Assembly: GCA_036514635.1 (NCBI GenBank)
Contig: DATBWU010000224.1
Coordinates: 1-5,792, forward strand
From: DASSFZ01 sp036514635
GTDB lineage: Bacteria > Chloroflexota > Anaerolineae > Fen-1058
Length of the DNA: 5,792 nt
Reading direction: 5' to 3'
Of the stretch, positions 1 to 5,725 are shown in pieces (positions within the stretch are counted from its first letter, which is position 1; each line of letters starts with the position of its first letter). The notes beneath the pieces are model-generated. The model was not told the DNA's origin. It ran no database searches and saw nothing but the letters and a program-made list of their open reading frames with translations. The position numbers were made by a program, and so were the translations under genes.

Positions 1-20
1 AGGTGACCGCGCTGCTTTTA

Positions 21-98
21 ACCTCACCTTCCCCCTTGTCATCCTCCCTTCCTCTCCCAGTGGGAGAGGAAGGGGGGACAGAGGGGGAATAGGGAGGT
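21..98. repeat. Palindromic interspersed repeat downstream of the glycosidase gene
   Basis: The sequence is a near-perfect palindrome centred on base 60. Bases 42-59 pair with 61-78 at 17 of 18 positions, the exception being T45 opposite G75. The core CTCTCCCA-G-TGGGAGAG is flanked by more weakly matched C-rich and G-rich arms, and the ends ACCTC (21-25) and GAGGT (94-98) match exactly. C-rich/G-rich palindromes with this core are, from general knowledge, a common dispersed repeat type in several bacterial phyla. It starts 22 bases past the stop codon of the minus-strand gene, so its RNA hairpin could help end or protect that transcript. There is no T-tract after it on the minus strand, so a classical intrinsic terminator is not shown. 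Confidence 0.8.
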
Positions 99-120
99 CG
101 GTTTCCGAATCACGTAGGCG

Positions 121-1461
121 TTAGCCAAATGCCAGGTTGGCTAGCCGGTTGAGCAGATCGTCGGGCGTGGCCGCCTGCACCGGCTCGTAGACGATGCCCG
201 GGTACTCTCTGGCGTAGAAGTCGGCCAGCGAGGACGGCCACGTTTCAGGATTGATGGCGATGACGGTTCGCTTGTCCAGGTCGCCGATGCCGGCATCGTC
301 GGCCGAGGCGCCCATCGTCCAGCGATAGCGCAACAGCACGCCGCTGGCGACGATGGCCTGAATCCACTTCTCGAGACGCGCGTTGCCTTCCGGCGTCGCC
401 GGCTCGTTGGGCAACAACAGGTAGGTGCGCGCGTATTGCTCGCGCGGTGCGCCGCGTGCCCGAGTGGGCGGCGTGGGCGCCGGCTCTGGCTCTGGCGTCG
501 GCTCCGGCTCTGGCGTCGGCTCAGGTTCCGGTTCAAGTGTTGGCACGCCGAAGACCGTCGATTCGCCGCCTGGCTTGCGGGGCGGAGCGGCCGGTGTCGG
601 GTGCGAGATGATGTAATCGGCCAGTGCCGGCAGCGCGTCCTGAATGTTGGCATTCGGCCACTGCGTCGTCCGGCCCAGCGTCCAGGCGGCTGCGCCGGCT
701 ACGTAGGGGTCCTTCATCAACTCGGAATCGTACCAGGCAAAATCCTCAATGAATATCTGCGTGCCGATGAACTGATAGCCCCCGCTCTGCGCGCATTCGC
801 TGATGATCAGCGGCGGATCGGCGTCGTTGCGGATGAGGAGGGTCTCGTACAAGGCGCGATAGCGCAGCGCGTGATACGGCTGGGTGCCCTTGAGCGTCTC
901 GACGGGCATGCCGACGCCGCCGTACTCGTGCAGCGAGAGGTAGTGGCCGCGCTGCTTGGCCGCTTTCAGGCAGGGGAACATCTCGCGGGCGGCGGCCGCG
1001 TTGGGCGGGTTGCCGGTCGAGCAGGCGTAATGCGCCAGCTTATAGCCGTCGGGTTCAACGATGTCCATCATCGCCAGATAGAAATCGCTCTGCCAGCCCC
1101 AGTGCGCGGAGAACTCGTTGAACGTCTCCCAGACGTCGATCCACTTCCGGTTCAGTTCCCACATCGGCTTGGCGTGCTCATAATACCACTCGGCCACCTC
1201 CTGGGCTTTGCGATAGCGGCCATCCGGCAGCAGCGGCTCGAAGCCCTGCGCATCGACGACGTTGCCCTGCTTGTCGCGAAACTGGTTCAGCCGCCCCACG
1301 GTCAGGGTCTTGGGGTTGTATTGCTTGGCCTCCGCCGCCGAGCCGAGTTCGTCCACGCATTTGACGACGGCCAGTGTCTGACCGGCGTCGGCGATTTTCT
1401 TGAGGAACGGGCCGAAGCCATTGCGTGGGCCGATGAAGACGTGAACTCCGATCTTGCTCAT
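121..1461 (-). CDS. Clan GH-A-like TIM-barrel glycosidase with E/P/T linker and extra C-terminal domain
   Basis: This 446-residue protein is read as a putative glycoside hydrolase. Residues 1-290 look like a beta/alpha barrel. The strand-end landmarks of clan GH-A are in order: WETFNE with N115-E116 (the usual Asn plus acid/base Glu of strand 4), LHEY with H178 and Y180 (strand 6), IISEC with E222 (the usual nucleophile of strand 7), and AAWTLG with W260 (strand 8). A Glu-Pro/Thr-Pro linker follows (about 309-331), then a roughly 105-residue domain (341-446, beginning EQYARTYLLLPNEP) that I do not recognise. There is no signal peptide or membrane helix; the protein starts MSKIGVHVFIG, directly with barrel strand 1. 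The start is fixed by AGGAGG five bases upstream. The substrate cannot be told. A linker plus accessory domain is typical of secreted enzymes, so the missing leader is odd. The fold assignment is fairly safe; activity is inferred. Confidence 0.8.
   Translation of the reverse strand: MSKIGVHVFIGPRNGFGPFLKKIADAGQTLAVVKCVDELGSAAEAKQYNPKTLTVGRLNQFRDKQGNVVDAQGFEPLLPDGRYRKAQEVAEWYYEHAKPMWELNRKWIDVWETFNEFSAHWGWQSDFYLAMMDIVEPDGYKLAHYACSTGNPPNAAAAREMFPCLKAAKQRGHYLSLHEYGGVGMPVETLKGTQPYHALRYRALYETLLIRNDADPPLIISECAQSGGYQFIGTQIFIEDFAWYDSELMKDPYVAGAAAWTLGRTTQWPNANIQDALPALADYIISHPTPAAPPRKPGGESTVFGVPTLEPEPEPTPEPEPTPEPEPAPTPPTRARGAPREQYARTYLLLPNEPATPEGNARLEKWIQAIVASGVLLRYRWTMGASADDAGIGDLDKRTVIAINPETWPSSLADFYAREYPGIVYEPVQAATPDDLLNRLANLAFG
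482..535 (-). repeat. Three 18-base direct repeats encoding the E/P/T linker
   Basis: Three 18-base units (482-499, 500-517, 518-535) each encode a Glu-Pro/Thr-Pro hexapeptide of the EPTPEP type on the minus strand. The first two units differ at only one base, while the third has drifted at third codon positions. This is ordinary for a flexible Pro-rich interdomain linker that grows and shrinks by slippage. It separates the catalytic barrel from the C-terminal domain. Confidence 0.85.
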
Positions 1462-1466
1462 GATGC

Positions 1467-1472
1467 CCTCCT
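1467..1472 (-). promoter_or_regulatory. Strong Shine-Dalgarno site of the glycosidase gene
   Basis: The minus strand reads AGGAGG followed by GGCATC-type sequence and ATG, with five bases between AGGAGG and the start at 1461. It is a full anti-16S match and decides the start codon. Neither transferase gene has a comparable site, so this gene is probably translated independently of them. Confidence 0.85.
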
Positions 1473-1552
1473 CTTGTAGATGCAGTCACCAGGGGATCGT
1501 TTCAAGATATGTGTGAAGTCGTGCCGGCCTGGCCGATGATTAGCACGCGTAT

Positions 1553-1580
1553 ATTCTACCTGTCCGATGGTCTTTTGCAA
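1553..1580 (-). promoter_or_regulatory. Candidate sigma70-type promoter for the glycosidase gene
   Basis: On the minus strand TTGCAA (1575-1580, 4 of 6 to TTGACA) is followed after 16 bases by TAGAAT (1553-1558, 5 of 6 to TATAAT). The -10 box lies about 90 bases upstream of the ATG at 1461, giving a leader of roughly 85 bases. The site lies between the palindromic repeat at 1611-1700 and the gene. It is inferred from consensus only. An 8-base inverted pair, TCACCAGG (1486-1493) and CCTGGTGA (1591-1598), brackets it. Confidence 0.45.
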
Positions 1581-1610
1581 ATGCCGTGTTCCTGGTGATT
1601 GTTCACATCT

Positions 1611-1700
1611 TACCACGGAGACAGTGCAAAGCCTCCCTGCGGGACTGAGGCACGAAGAAAAGCCCTTTGAAATCTCCGTGGACTCCGTGTCTCCATGGTT
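1611..1700. repeat. Palindromic interspersed repeat of the CACGGAGACA type in the intergenic gap
   Basis: The ends are inverted copies: ACCACGGAGACA (1612-1623) and TGTCTCCATGGT (1688-1699), 11 of 12 matching. The right arm consists of near-repeats of CTCCGTGGA (1674-1682), CTCCGTGT (1683-1690) and CTCCATGG (1691-1698). Elements of this type are dispersed in many bacterial genomes and give spurious peptides containing 'HGDTESTE', seen here when the minus strand is translated. With flanking unique sequence it makes up most of the gap at 1462-1756. It lies 57 bases after the stop of transferase B and could form a hairpin that separates the two transcription units. No transposase is present, so any movement would have to be in trans. 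Confidence 0.75.
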
Positions 1701-1756
1701 CAATCGACTGGTGTGCAGTCATCGGCGTGTTCGGCTATCAGTAAAGAGGGAAAGGC

Positions 1757-3739
1757 TCAGCGGGTAACTTCGATCGTGCCGAGCACAACGTAATCGCGAG
1801 GAGGGTCGGAGTGTGTGGCATCTGTCTGCAAGACGCGAATACCTGTGACCGGATCGTACAGCCCGATTCGGAGTTCGTAGCGACCTGGTGAGGTGTCGGC
1901 AGGAATCTTCAGCATGTGAAGCTGCACGATCTGATCGCCCTCACGCCAGAACTTCGCCGGTGCGTCGAGGCCGTCATGTTGAGCGACTATCCGCCCGGCG
2001 CGGGGATCGATCAGATGAGCGAAAACGCGGCGTGGGTAGATGAGAGGCTGTCGAGCGATCCATCGCGTCTCGAAGTGGAAGTCGGCGCCGGCCACAGCCA
2101 TCCAGGTCACTTCCTCACTCGTCGGTAGAATGAGAATGGCTGTATCGGCGAAGCTGCGCGCCGAGGGGGGAATCCCGGATCTGAAATTGGAGGCCGTATG
2201 ATAGCGCCTGAAGTGGTCAGCGATGAACAGCGTTGTGGCCCGGTTAGGATGCAAGTCGGCTTCCAATCGAGGCGAGAGTGGGACGATAGACGGGATGTAG
2301 ATGCGTCTTACAGGCGTGTAAGGCTCGATCAGCGCCCCGCCGCTGCTGATCGGGCTGCCGGAATCGAACCAGCGCACGCGCACTTCTTTGCGTCGGCGCA
2401 GCAGGTACAGGCTGGGTTCGTCCATTGTGTCGTTCGACAGGCCGCCGACCGACACATCCATCACGTCGCTCGTATCGATGTCCGTGGCAATCGCGGCGAA
2501 GTCGGCCTGAAAGACGAACTGCGTCTCGGGGTGATTGGGCCACTTGTTGAAGTAATCGTCGTAGGTCGAGAAGGCGTTGGCGGCGAAGGTGACGAGTAAG
2601 GCCAGAACGAAGATTGGGCGAAGCGTGCGTGTCGGGGACGGCACACGGCTCGCCGCCCACTCAACGGCGATACCGGGCAGCGCGAAGACCATTGGCAGCG
2701 CGCCGAGCGCGCGCGTGAAGTTCGGCGCGCCTGCGGTGACGATGGTCGGGATCAGCATCGCGCCGATCCAGATCAGCGCAAGCGCGTAAGGAGGTTGGCG
2801 CAAGCGCAGCAAGGCGATCGCGAACCCGGTGACAAACAACAGTGCGCCGAACGGTTCAGGGAACACGGGCCGGTCGGGCCAGTTGTCGCGCACGGTTCCA
2901 TCGCCGCGCACGGTGAACATTCCAAGCGCACGCGGGATGTTGGCGACGACCTCGCTCGCGTCGCCGGCCAGCATCTCATCGAGCGGGCGGCTGACTTCCG
3001 AGACGCGGAATTGCAAATCAGGATTCGCCAGCAGAACCAACACGAGTGGCAGTGCGACCAACGCGGCGATCGCGAGGAAGAGCGCAATGTGCCGCCATTG
3101 CCCGCGCATTTGACTTCGTGCAAACAGTGCAAGATAAAGCAAGAAAGCAAGAAACAAGATGGGAATAGCGCGAGAGGAAAGATACGTGTACGCCGACAAT
3201 CCAACCAACAAACCCGCCAACACAAACCACTTTCTACATTCTGCATTCTTCATTCCACATTCTTCTGTCAGTCCACGCCACAAGAAGTCAAACCCCAAAC
3301 ACATCACTAGTGGCAACGTCATCGCCCGCAGGCCGACTCGACCCCAGAATACCGGCCACAGCGCGATCGACATACCGGCCAGCGCGACGAGCGCGACGGT
3401 CGGGCCGAACATCCGGCGCAGCAGGCGATACGCCGCCGCCAACGTTAGCATCGCCACGAAGACCGAAGTGAAACGCACGCCGATCACATTATCGCCGATC
3501 AGCGTGATCGAGCCGGCCATCAAGTATAGGAACAGCGGCTCCTGCCCGTAGGCCTCTTTGAAAAAGAGCGCATGTTGCCCGTGGCGGATGCCGTCGGCGA
3601 TCAACCACTCCGCCACTTCGTCGTGCTCAAGCCCCAGGCCCAGCCCGGCCAGCTCGTGCACGCGAAAGAAGAAGGCGATGAGGAGGAGCGTGATGAGTAA
3701 AACGTGAAACGTAATGCGCGGTGCGTGAGGCGTGGTCAT
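1757..3739 (-). CDS. GT-C glycosyltransferase B, PMT/ArnT-like (GT39 type)
   Basis: This is a 660-residue polytopic membrane protein. About a dozen hydrophobic helices lie between residues 9 and 390, followed by a 260-residue soluble, beta-rich C-terminal part (about 395-660) ending in a PGRYELRIGLYDPVTG motif. Family landmarks are the Asp-Glu in the first outer loop (LEHDE, D40-E41), GQEPLFLYL (65-73), DNVIGVRF (83-90), WGRVGLR (132-138) and LGMFTVRGD with RPVF (272-293). Members transfer a sugar from a polyprenyl-phosphate donor to an acceptor outside the membrane; donor and acceptor here are unknown. It is clearly paralogous to the gene upstream, sharing each of these blocks. Its ATG overlaps that gene's TGA as ATGA and no Shine-Dalgarno is visible, so coupled translation is likely. 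Two repeat blocks lie inside the frame: heptamers at residues 158-170 and at the N-terminus. Confidence 0.9.
   Translation of the reverse strand: MTTPHAPRITFHVLLITLLLIAFFFRVHELAGLGLGLEHDEVAEWLIADGIRHGQHALFFKEAYGQEPLFLYLMAGSITLIGDNVIGVRFTSVFVAMLTLAAAYRLLRRMFGPTVALVALAGMSIALWPVFWGRVGLRAMTLPLVMCLGFDFLWRGLTEECGMKNAECRKWFVLAGLLVGLSAYTYLSSRAIPILFLAFLLYLALFARSQMRGQWRHIALFLAIAALVALPLVLVLLANPDLQFRVSEVSRPLDEMLAGDASEVVANIPRALGMFTVRGDGTVRDNWPDRPVFPEPFGALLFVTGFAIALLRLRQPPYALALIWIGAMLIPTIVTAGAPNFTRALGALPMVFALPGIAVEWAASRVPSPTRTLRPIFVLALLVTFAANAFSTYDDYFNKWPNHPETQFVFQADFAAIATDIDTSDVMDVSVGGLSNDTMDEPSLYLLRRRKEVRVRWFDSGSPISSGGALIEPYTPVRRIYIPSIVPLSPRLEADLHPNRATTLFIADHFRRYHTASNFRSGIPPSARSFADTAILILPTSEEVTWMAVAGADFHFETRWIARQPLIYPRRVFAHLIDPRAGRIVAQHDGLDAPAKFWREGDQIVQLHMLKIPADTSPGRYELRIGLYDPVTGIRVLQTDATHSDPPRDYVVLGTIEVTR
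3121..3300. other. Low-GC island within transferase B
   Basis: I count 81 G or C in these 180 bases (45%), against 38 of 60 in 3061-3120 and 37 of 60 in 3301-3360 (about 62%). It contains the heptamer array at 3232-3266 and a run of AAGCAAGA-like repeats near 3138-3160. The encoded protein still aligns with the paralog (YTYLSSRAIP against MTYFAGRALP), so this is codon choice plus an insert, not a foreign gene. Confidence 0.6.
3232..3266. repeat. Five tandem heptamers, TTCTNCA type, in frame inside transferase B
   Basis: Five consecutive 7-base units read TTCTACA, TTCTGCA, TTCTTCA, TTCCACA and TTCTTCT on the plus strand. On the minus strand they encode residues 158-170 of transferase B (TEECGMKNAECRK), a polar stretch between two hydrophobic helices. 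As 7 is not a multiple of 3, the units are read in rotating frames and the total length decides whether the frame survives. Comparable heptanucleotide arrays are known as STRRs in cyanobacteria; dispersed GAATGCA-type arrays occur in other phyla. Confidence 0.8.
3689..3737. repeat. Seven degenerate heptamers, CGTGANG type, over the transferase B start
   Basis: Seven consecutive units of 7 bases, from CGTGATG (3689-3695) to CGTGGTC (3731-3737), mostly begin CGT; AGTAAAA (3696-3702) and CGCGGTG (3717-3723) are the weaker copies. On the minus strand the array supplies the N-terminal codons of transferase B (TPHAPRITFHVLLIT) and reaches into its ATG. The peptide flanks and enters the first membrane helix. 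Confidence 0.7.
3736..3739 (-). promoter_or_regulatory. ATGA stop/start overlap coupling transferases A and B
   Basis: The minus strand reads ATGA here: TGA ends transferase A and ATG starts transferase B. The 25 bases upstream of the ATG hold no purine-rich ribosome site, so ribosomes finishing A probably reinitiate on B. This places the two paralogs in one transcript. Confidence 0.85.
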
Positions 3740-5724
3740 GGCGCGGTCACTGCGAGCGAGCCAATCACAACGCGGTCAGCGCCATCGGTCAAGCGCAGGC
3801 GCTCGCCGGTTTCAGGATTGTACCAGCCAACCTCAACTTGATAACGTCCGGGCGTGAGCGTGCCGGGCAAGGTGAATCGGCTAAACTGCAAAAGCAAATC
3901 GCCTGGACGCAAAGTTGCCACGTTGACATCTTCTCGATCGATGCCGGCGACCACGCTATTCGTTTCGTCAAGAACGTGCATGAACAGCTTCAAGCGTCGT
4001 GCAGAGATCGAATCAAGAATCTGCCAGTTCGTCTGTTGGGTAACTTGCGCGCCAGGGCTGGTTGCCTGGAACACGGCCTGACGTTCGATCAGGCCCACTG
4101 CTCCAAAGTCAGCTCCTAGCTTTATCGGCTCGCCCGGATGAGTCGTACGATAGAAGGTGAAACTTTCCGCGCCGCTCCAGCTAAGAACCTCCTGAGCGGG
4201 TTCAGGCGACGAATCGCGAGCAAGAGATTCAACTTCTCGATCTGGAGGCTGCATCGCCGAGAAGAGCACGAAGCCCCGAACGGGGACGACCAGCGCCGCC
4301 TCTGGGTTGAACCACCTCGCCTTCACATCCTCGCGCCGAAGGTCGAGCTGCAACGCCAGCGGATCGAGCCACAACTCATTCGGATGCGTGCCGATGGCGA
4401 CATCGGTGACTTGCGGGTTCTGATCCAGCCAGCGGGCGATGTCGCGCGTGGGGGCGTGATACTGAAAGCGCACGAAGGGATCGTTCGCCCACGCGCCGAA
4501 GTAATCGCGCAGCGCCAGGAAAGCATTGAACACGACGAGTGACAGAATGACAAGGCGAATGGGGGACAAGAAGGCCTGCCTGTCCCCTTGCCACCTTGTC
4601 ACTCTGTCAGACACCGCAATGATGCCGAGAGCCGCAAGCATATACACTACCGGCTGGGCTGCGATCGTGTGACTGAAACTGGCTGCGGGCAGGCTGACGA
4701 AGGCAGGCGCGATGCCGACCAATAACCAGACCAGCGCGAAGCCCGATTCGATGCGCCGCACACGCACCGCGCACAGCAGCACGCCGAGGTAAAAGAACGA
4801 TCCGGTCAACCCGTCGAAGACCGGACGCCCGGAGACGTTGTAGAGCGACTCCGGATCACCGGAGAAGGTGAACATGCCCAGCGTGCCGAGCGTCGTGTCG
4901 AGGGCAGGCTGAAAGTCGCCGCGCGTCGCTGCGATCAAAGGCCCGCCGACGACCTCCGTGCGTTTCTCCGCGCCGGGCGTGTTGCGAATCTCGATGAACA
5001 TCGGCGCGGCGAGCAGTGCGCCGATTGCGATCGCGCCGATAATACCCGGCCAGACTCGTCGCAGAACCGAGCGATGAAAGACGAGCAGATAGACCAGGAA
5101 ACCGACGAGCATTACGGGCAAGGCCCGCCCGGCAAAATAAGTCATCAGTGCGGCGGCGAGCAGCACGCCGGCCAGGATTTTATCGCCGAGAGCACGGAGA
5201 AGGCGGAGGTCATTTTTCTTCTCTGCGCCCTCTGCGTGCTCTGCGGTGAAACCGGGCCACAGCAACAGGAACACTCCCAGCATCAACGGCACGATGCCGA
5301 TGTGCCGCAGCCCGAAGCGGGCGTACATGATCGGCCAGAACGACACGGCCATCAGCGCAGCCGCCAGCAGACCGGCACGCGCATCGAACATGCGGCGCGC
5401 CAGCGCGTAGGTCAGCGCGACGCTCAATACGCCGAGCGCGAACGGCAGCCACTTATAACCGACGATGTTCTCGCCGAGCAGCGACATCGTCGCAGCGTGC
5501 AGGTAATGATAAAACGGTTCGTGACCTTCCGCCTCGGCGATGAACAGCGGACGCCAGCCGCCGCGGATGCGCCGATCCATGTCGAACTCGATCAGCTCGT
5601 CGTCGCGCCAGCCGGGAGGTGCGGCATCGATCGCGGCGAAGCGAAATCCGGCGGCGATGAGCAAAACGAGAGCCATTAACCAGATGGATGATTGATGATT
5701 GACGGTTGGCGATTGTGAGGTCAT
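3736..5724 (-). CDS. GT-C glycosyltransferase A, PMT/ArnT-like (GT39 type)
   Basis: This 662-residue integral membrane protein is the upstream paralog. Helices span about 15-405, followed by a soluble beta-rich ectodomain (about 408-662) ending in PGRYQVEVGWYNPETG. It has the outer-loop acidic motif WRDDE (D42-E43), GHEPFYHYL (67-75), ENIVGYKW (85-92, Lys where B has Arg), YARFGLR (134-140) and LGMFTFSGD with RPVF (282-303). The expected role is transfer from a polyprenyl-phosphate sugar to an outer-face acceptor; specificity is not visible. The frame has a stop five codons upstream, so the start is at 5724 or the Met at residue 17. Neither has a Shine-Dalgarno, and the first 16 residues come from a heptamer repeat. 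Two further repeat-derived segments, residues 160-180 and 372-395, sit between helices. No promoter could be picked in the 68 bases upstream. Confidence 0.9.
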   Translation of the reverse strand: MTSQSPTVNHQSSIWLMALVLLIAAGFRFAAIDAAPPGWRDDELIEFDMDRRIRGGWRPLFIAEAEGHEPFYHYLHAATMSLLGENIVGYKWLPFALGVLSVALTYALARRMFDARAGLLAAALMAVSFWPIMYARFGLRHIGIVPLMLGVFLLLWPGFTAEHAEGAEKKNDLRLLRALGDKILAGVLLAAALMTYFAGRALPVMLVGFLVYLLVFHRSVLRRVWPGIIGAIAIGALLAAPMFIEIRNTPGAEKRTEVVGGPLIAATRGDFQPALDTTLGTLGMFTFSGDPESLYNVSGRPVFDGLTGSFFYLGVLLCAVRVRRIESGFALVWLLVGIAPAFVSLPAASFSHTIAAQPVVYMLAALGIIAVSDRVTRWQGDRQAFLSPIRLVILSLVVFNAFLALRDYFGAWANDPFVRFQYHAPTRDIARWLDQNPQVTDVAIGTHPNELWLDPLALQLDLRREDVKARWFNPEAALVVPVRGFVLFSAMQPPDREVESLARDSSPEPAQEVLSWSGAESFTFYRTTHPGEPIKLGADFGAVGLIERQAVFQATSPGAQVTQQTNWQILDSISARRLKLFMHVLDETNSVVAGIDREDVNVATLRPGDLLLQFSRFTLPGTLTPGRYQVEVGWYNPETGERLRLTDGADRVVIGSLAVTAP
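4540..4609. repeat. Palindrome of 8-base units (CTTGTCAC type), in frame inside transferase A
   Basis: A long imperfect palindrome centres on GGCC (4573-4576). Comparing bases 4541 onward with the complement from 4608 downward gives 26 matches in 34 pairs. The right arm holds octamers CTTGCCAC (4587-4594), CTTGTCAC (4595-4602) and TCTGTCAG (4603-4610); the left arm holds the inverted forms TGACAGAA (4540-4547) and TGACAAGG (4548-4555). It encodes about residues 372-395 of transferase A (SDRVTRWQGDRQAFLSPIR and on), where paralog B has a shorter segment. Dispersed CTTGTCAC octamer repeats are known from several bacterial genomes. Confidence 0.75.
5186..5247. repeat. Palindrome of 9-base units (CTCTGCGNN type), in frame inside transferase A
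   Basis: Arms 5189-5208 and 5223-5242 pair at 17 of 20 positions around a 14-base loop. The right arm is three 9-base units, CTCTGCGCC, CTCTGCGTG and CTCTGCGGT (5221-5247). Because 9 is a multiple of 3 the protein shows a tripeptide repeat, AEH-AEG-AEK, at residues 161-169, then KNDLRLLRALG from the other arm. The segment lies between helices on the presumed cytoplasmic side. Elements reading CCGCAGAG...CTCTGCG are a familiar dispersed type. Confidence 0.8.
5683..5717. repeat. Five heptamers, GATTGAY type, at the N-terminus of transferase A
   Basis: Units are GATGGAT, GATTGAT, GATTGAC, GGTTGGC and GATTGTG. On the minus strand they encode residues 3-14 of transferase A (SQSPTVNHQSSI), just ahead of the first membrane helix. 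The array ends seven bases inside the annotated ATG. Confidence 0.75.
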
Positions 5725-5725
5725 T

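Noticed and set aside
21..98. Intrinsic terminator of the glycosidase gene
   Set aside because: The hairpin is strong but no T-run follows it on the minus strand, so it is kept as a repeat with only a possible 3'-end role.
436..1479. Plus-strand 347-codon open frame
   Set aside because: It lies antisense to the glycosidase gene, has no ribosome site and a low-complexity Arg/Leu start, and arises from GC-rich codon bias opposite a real gene.
1611..1700. Insertion sequence
   Set aside because: It is about 90 bases with no transposase and no convincing target-site duplication; at most it is a non-autonomous palindromic element.
1458..1703. Minus-strand 81-codon frame starting MNHGDTESTE
   Set aside because: It is a translation of the palindromic repeat at 1611-1700 and then of the leader of the glycosidase gene. 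Peptides of this kind are well-known spurious predictions from this repeat type.
5074..5679. Plus-strand 201-codon frame rich in Gln, His and Glu
   Set aside because: It is antisense to the conserved membrane helices of transferase A and has a composition typical of a shadow frame.
3736..5724. Frameshifts or pseudogene status of transferase A caused by its repeats
   Set aside because: The frame is open end to end, and the conserved blocks on both sides of each repeat are in the same frame with normal family length.
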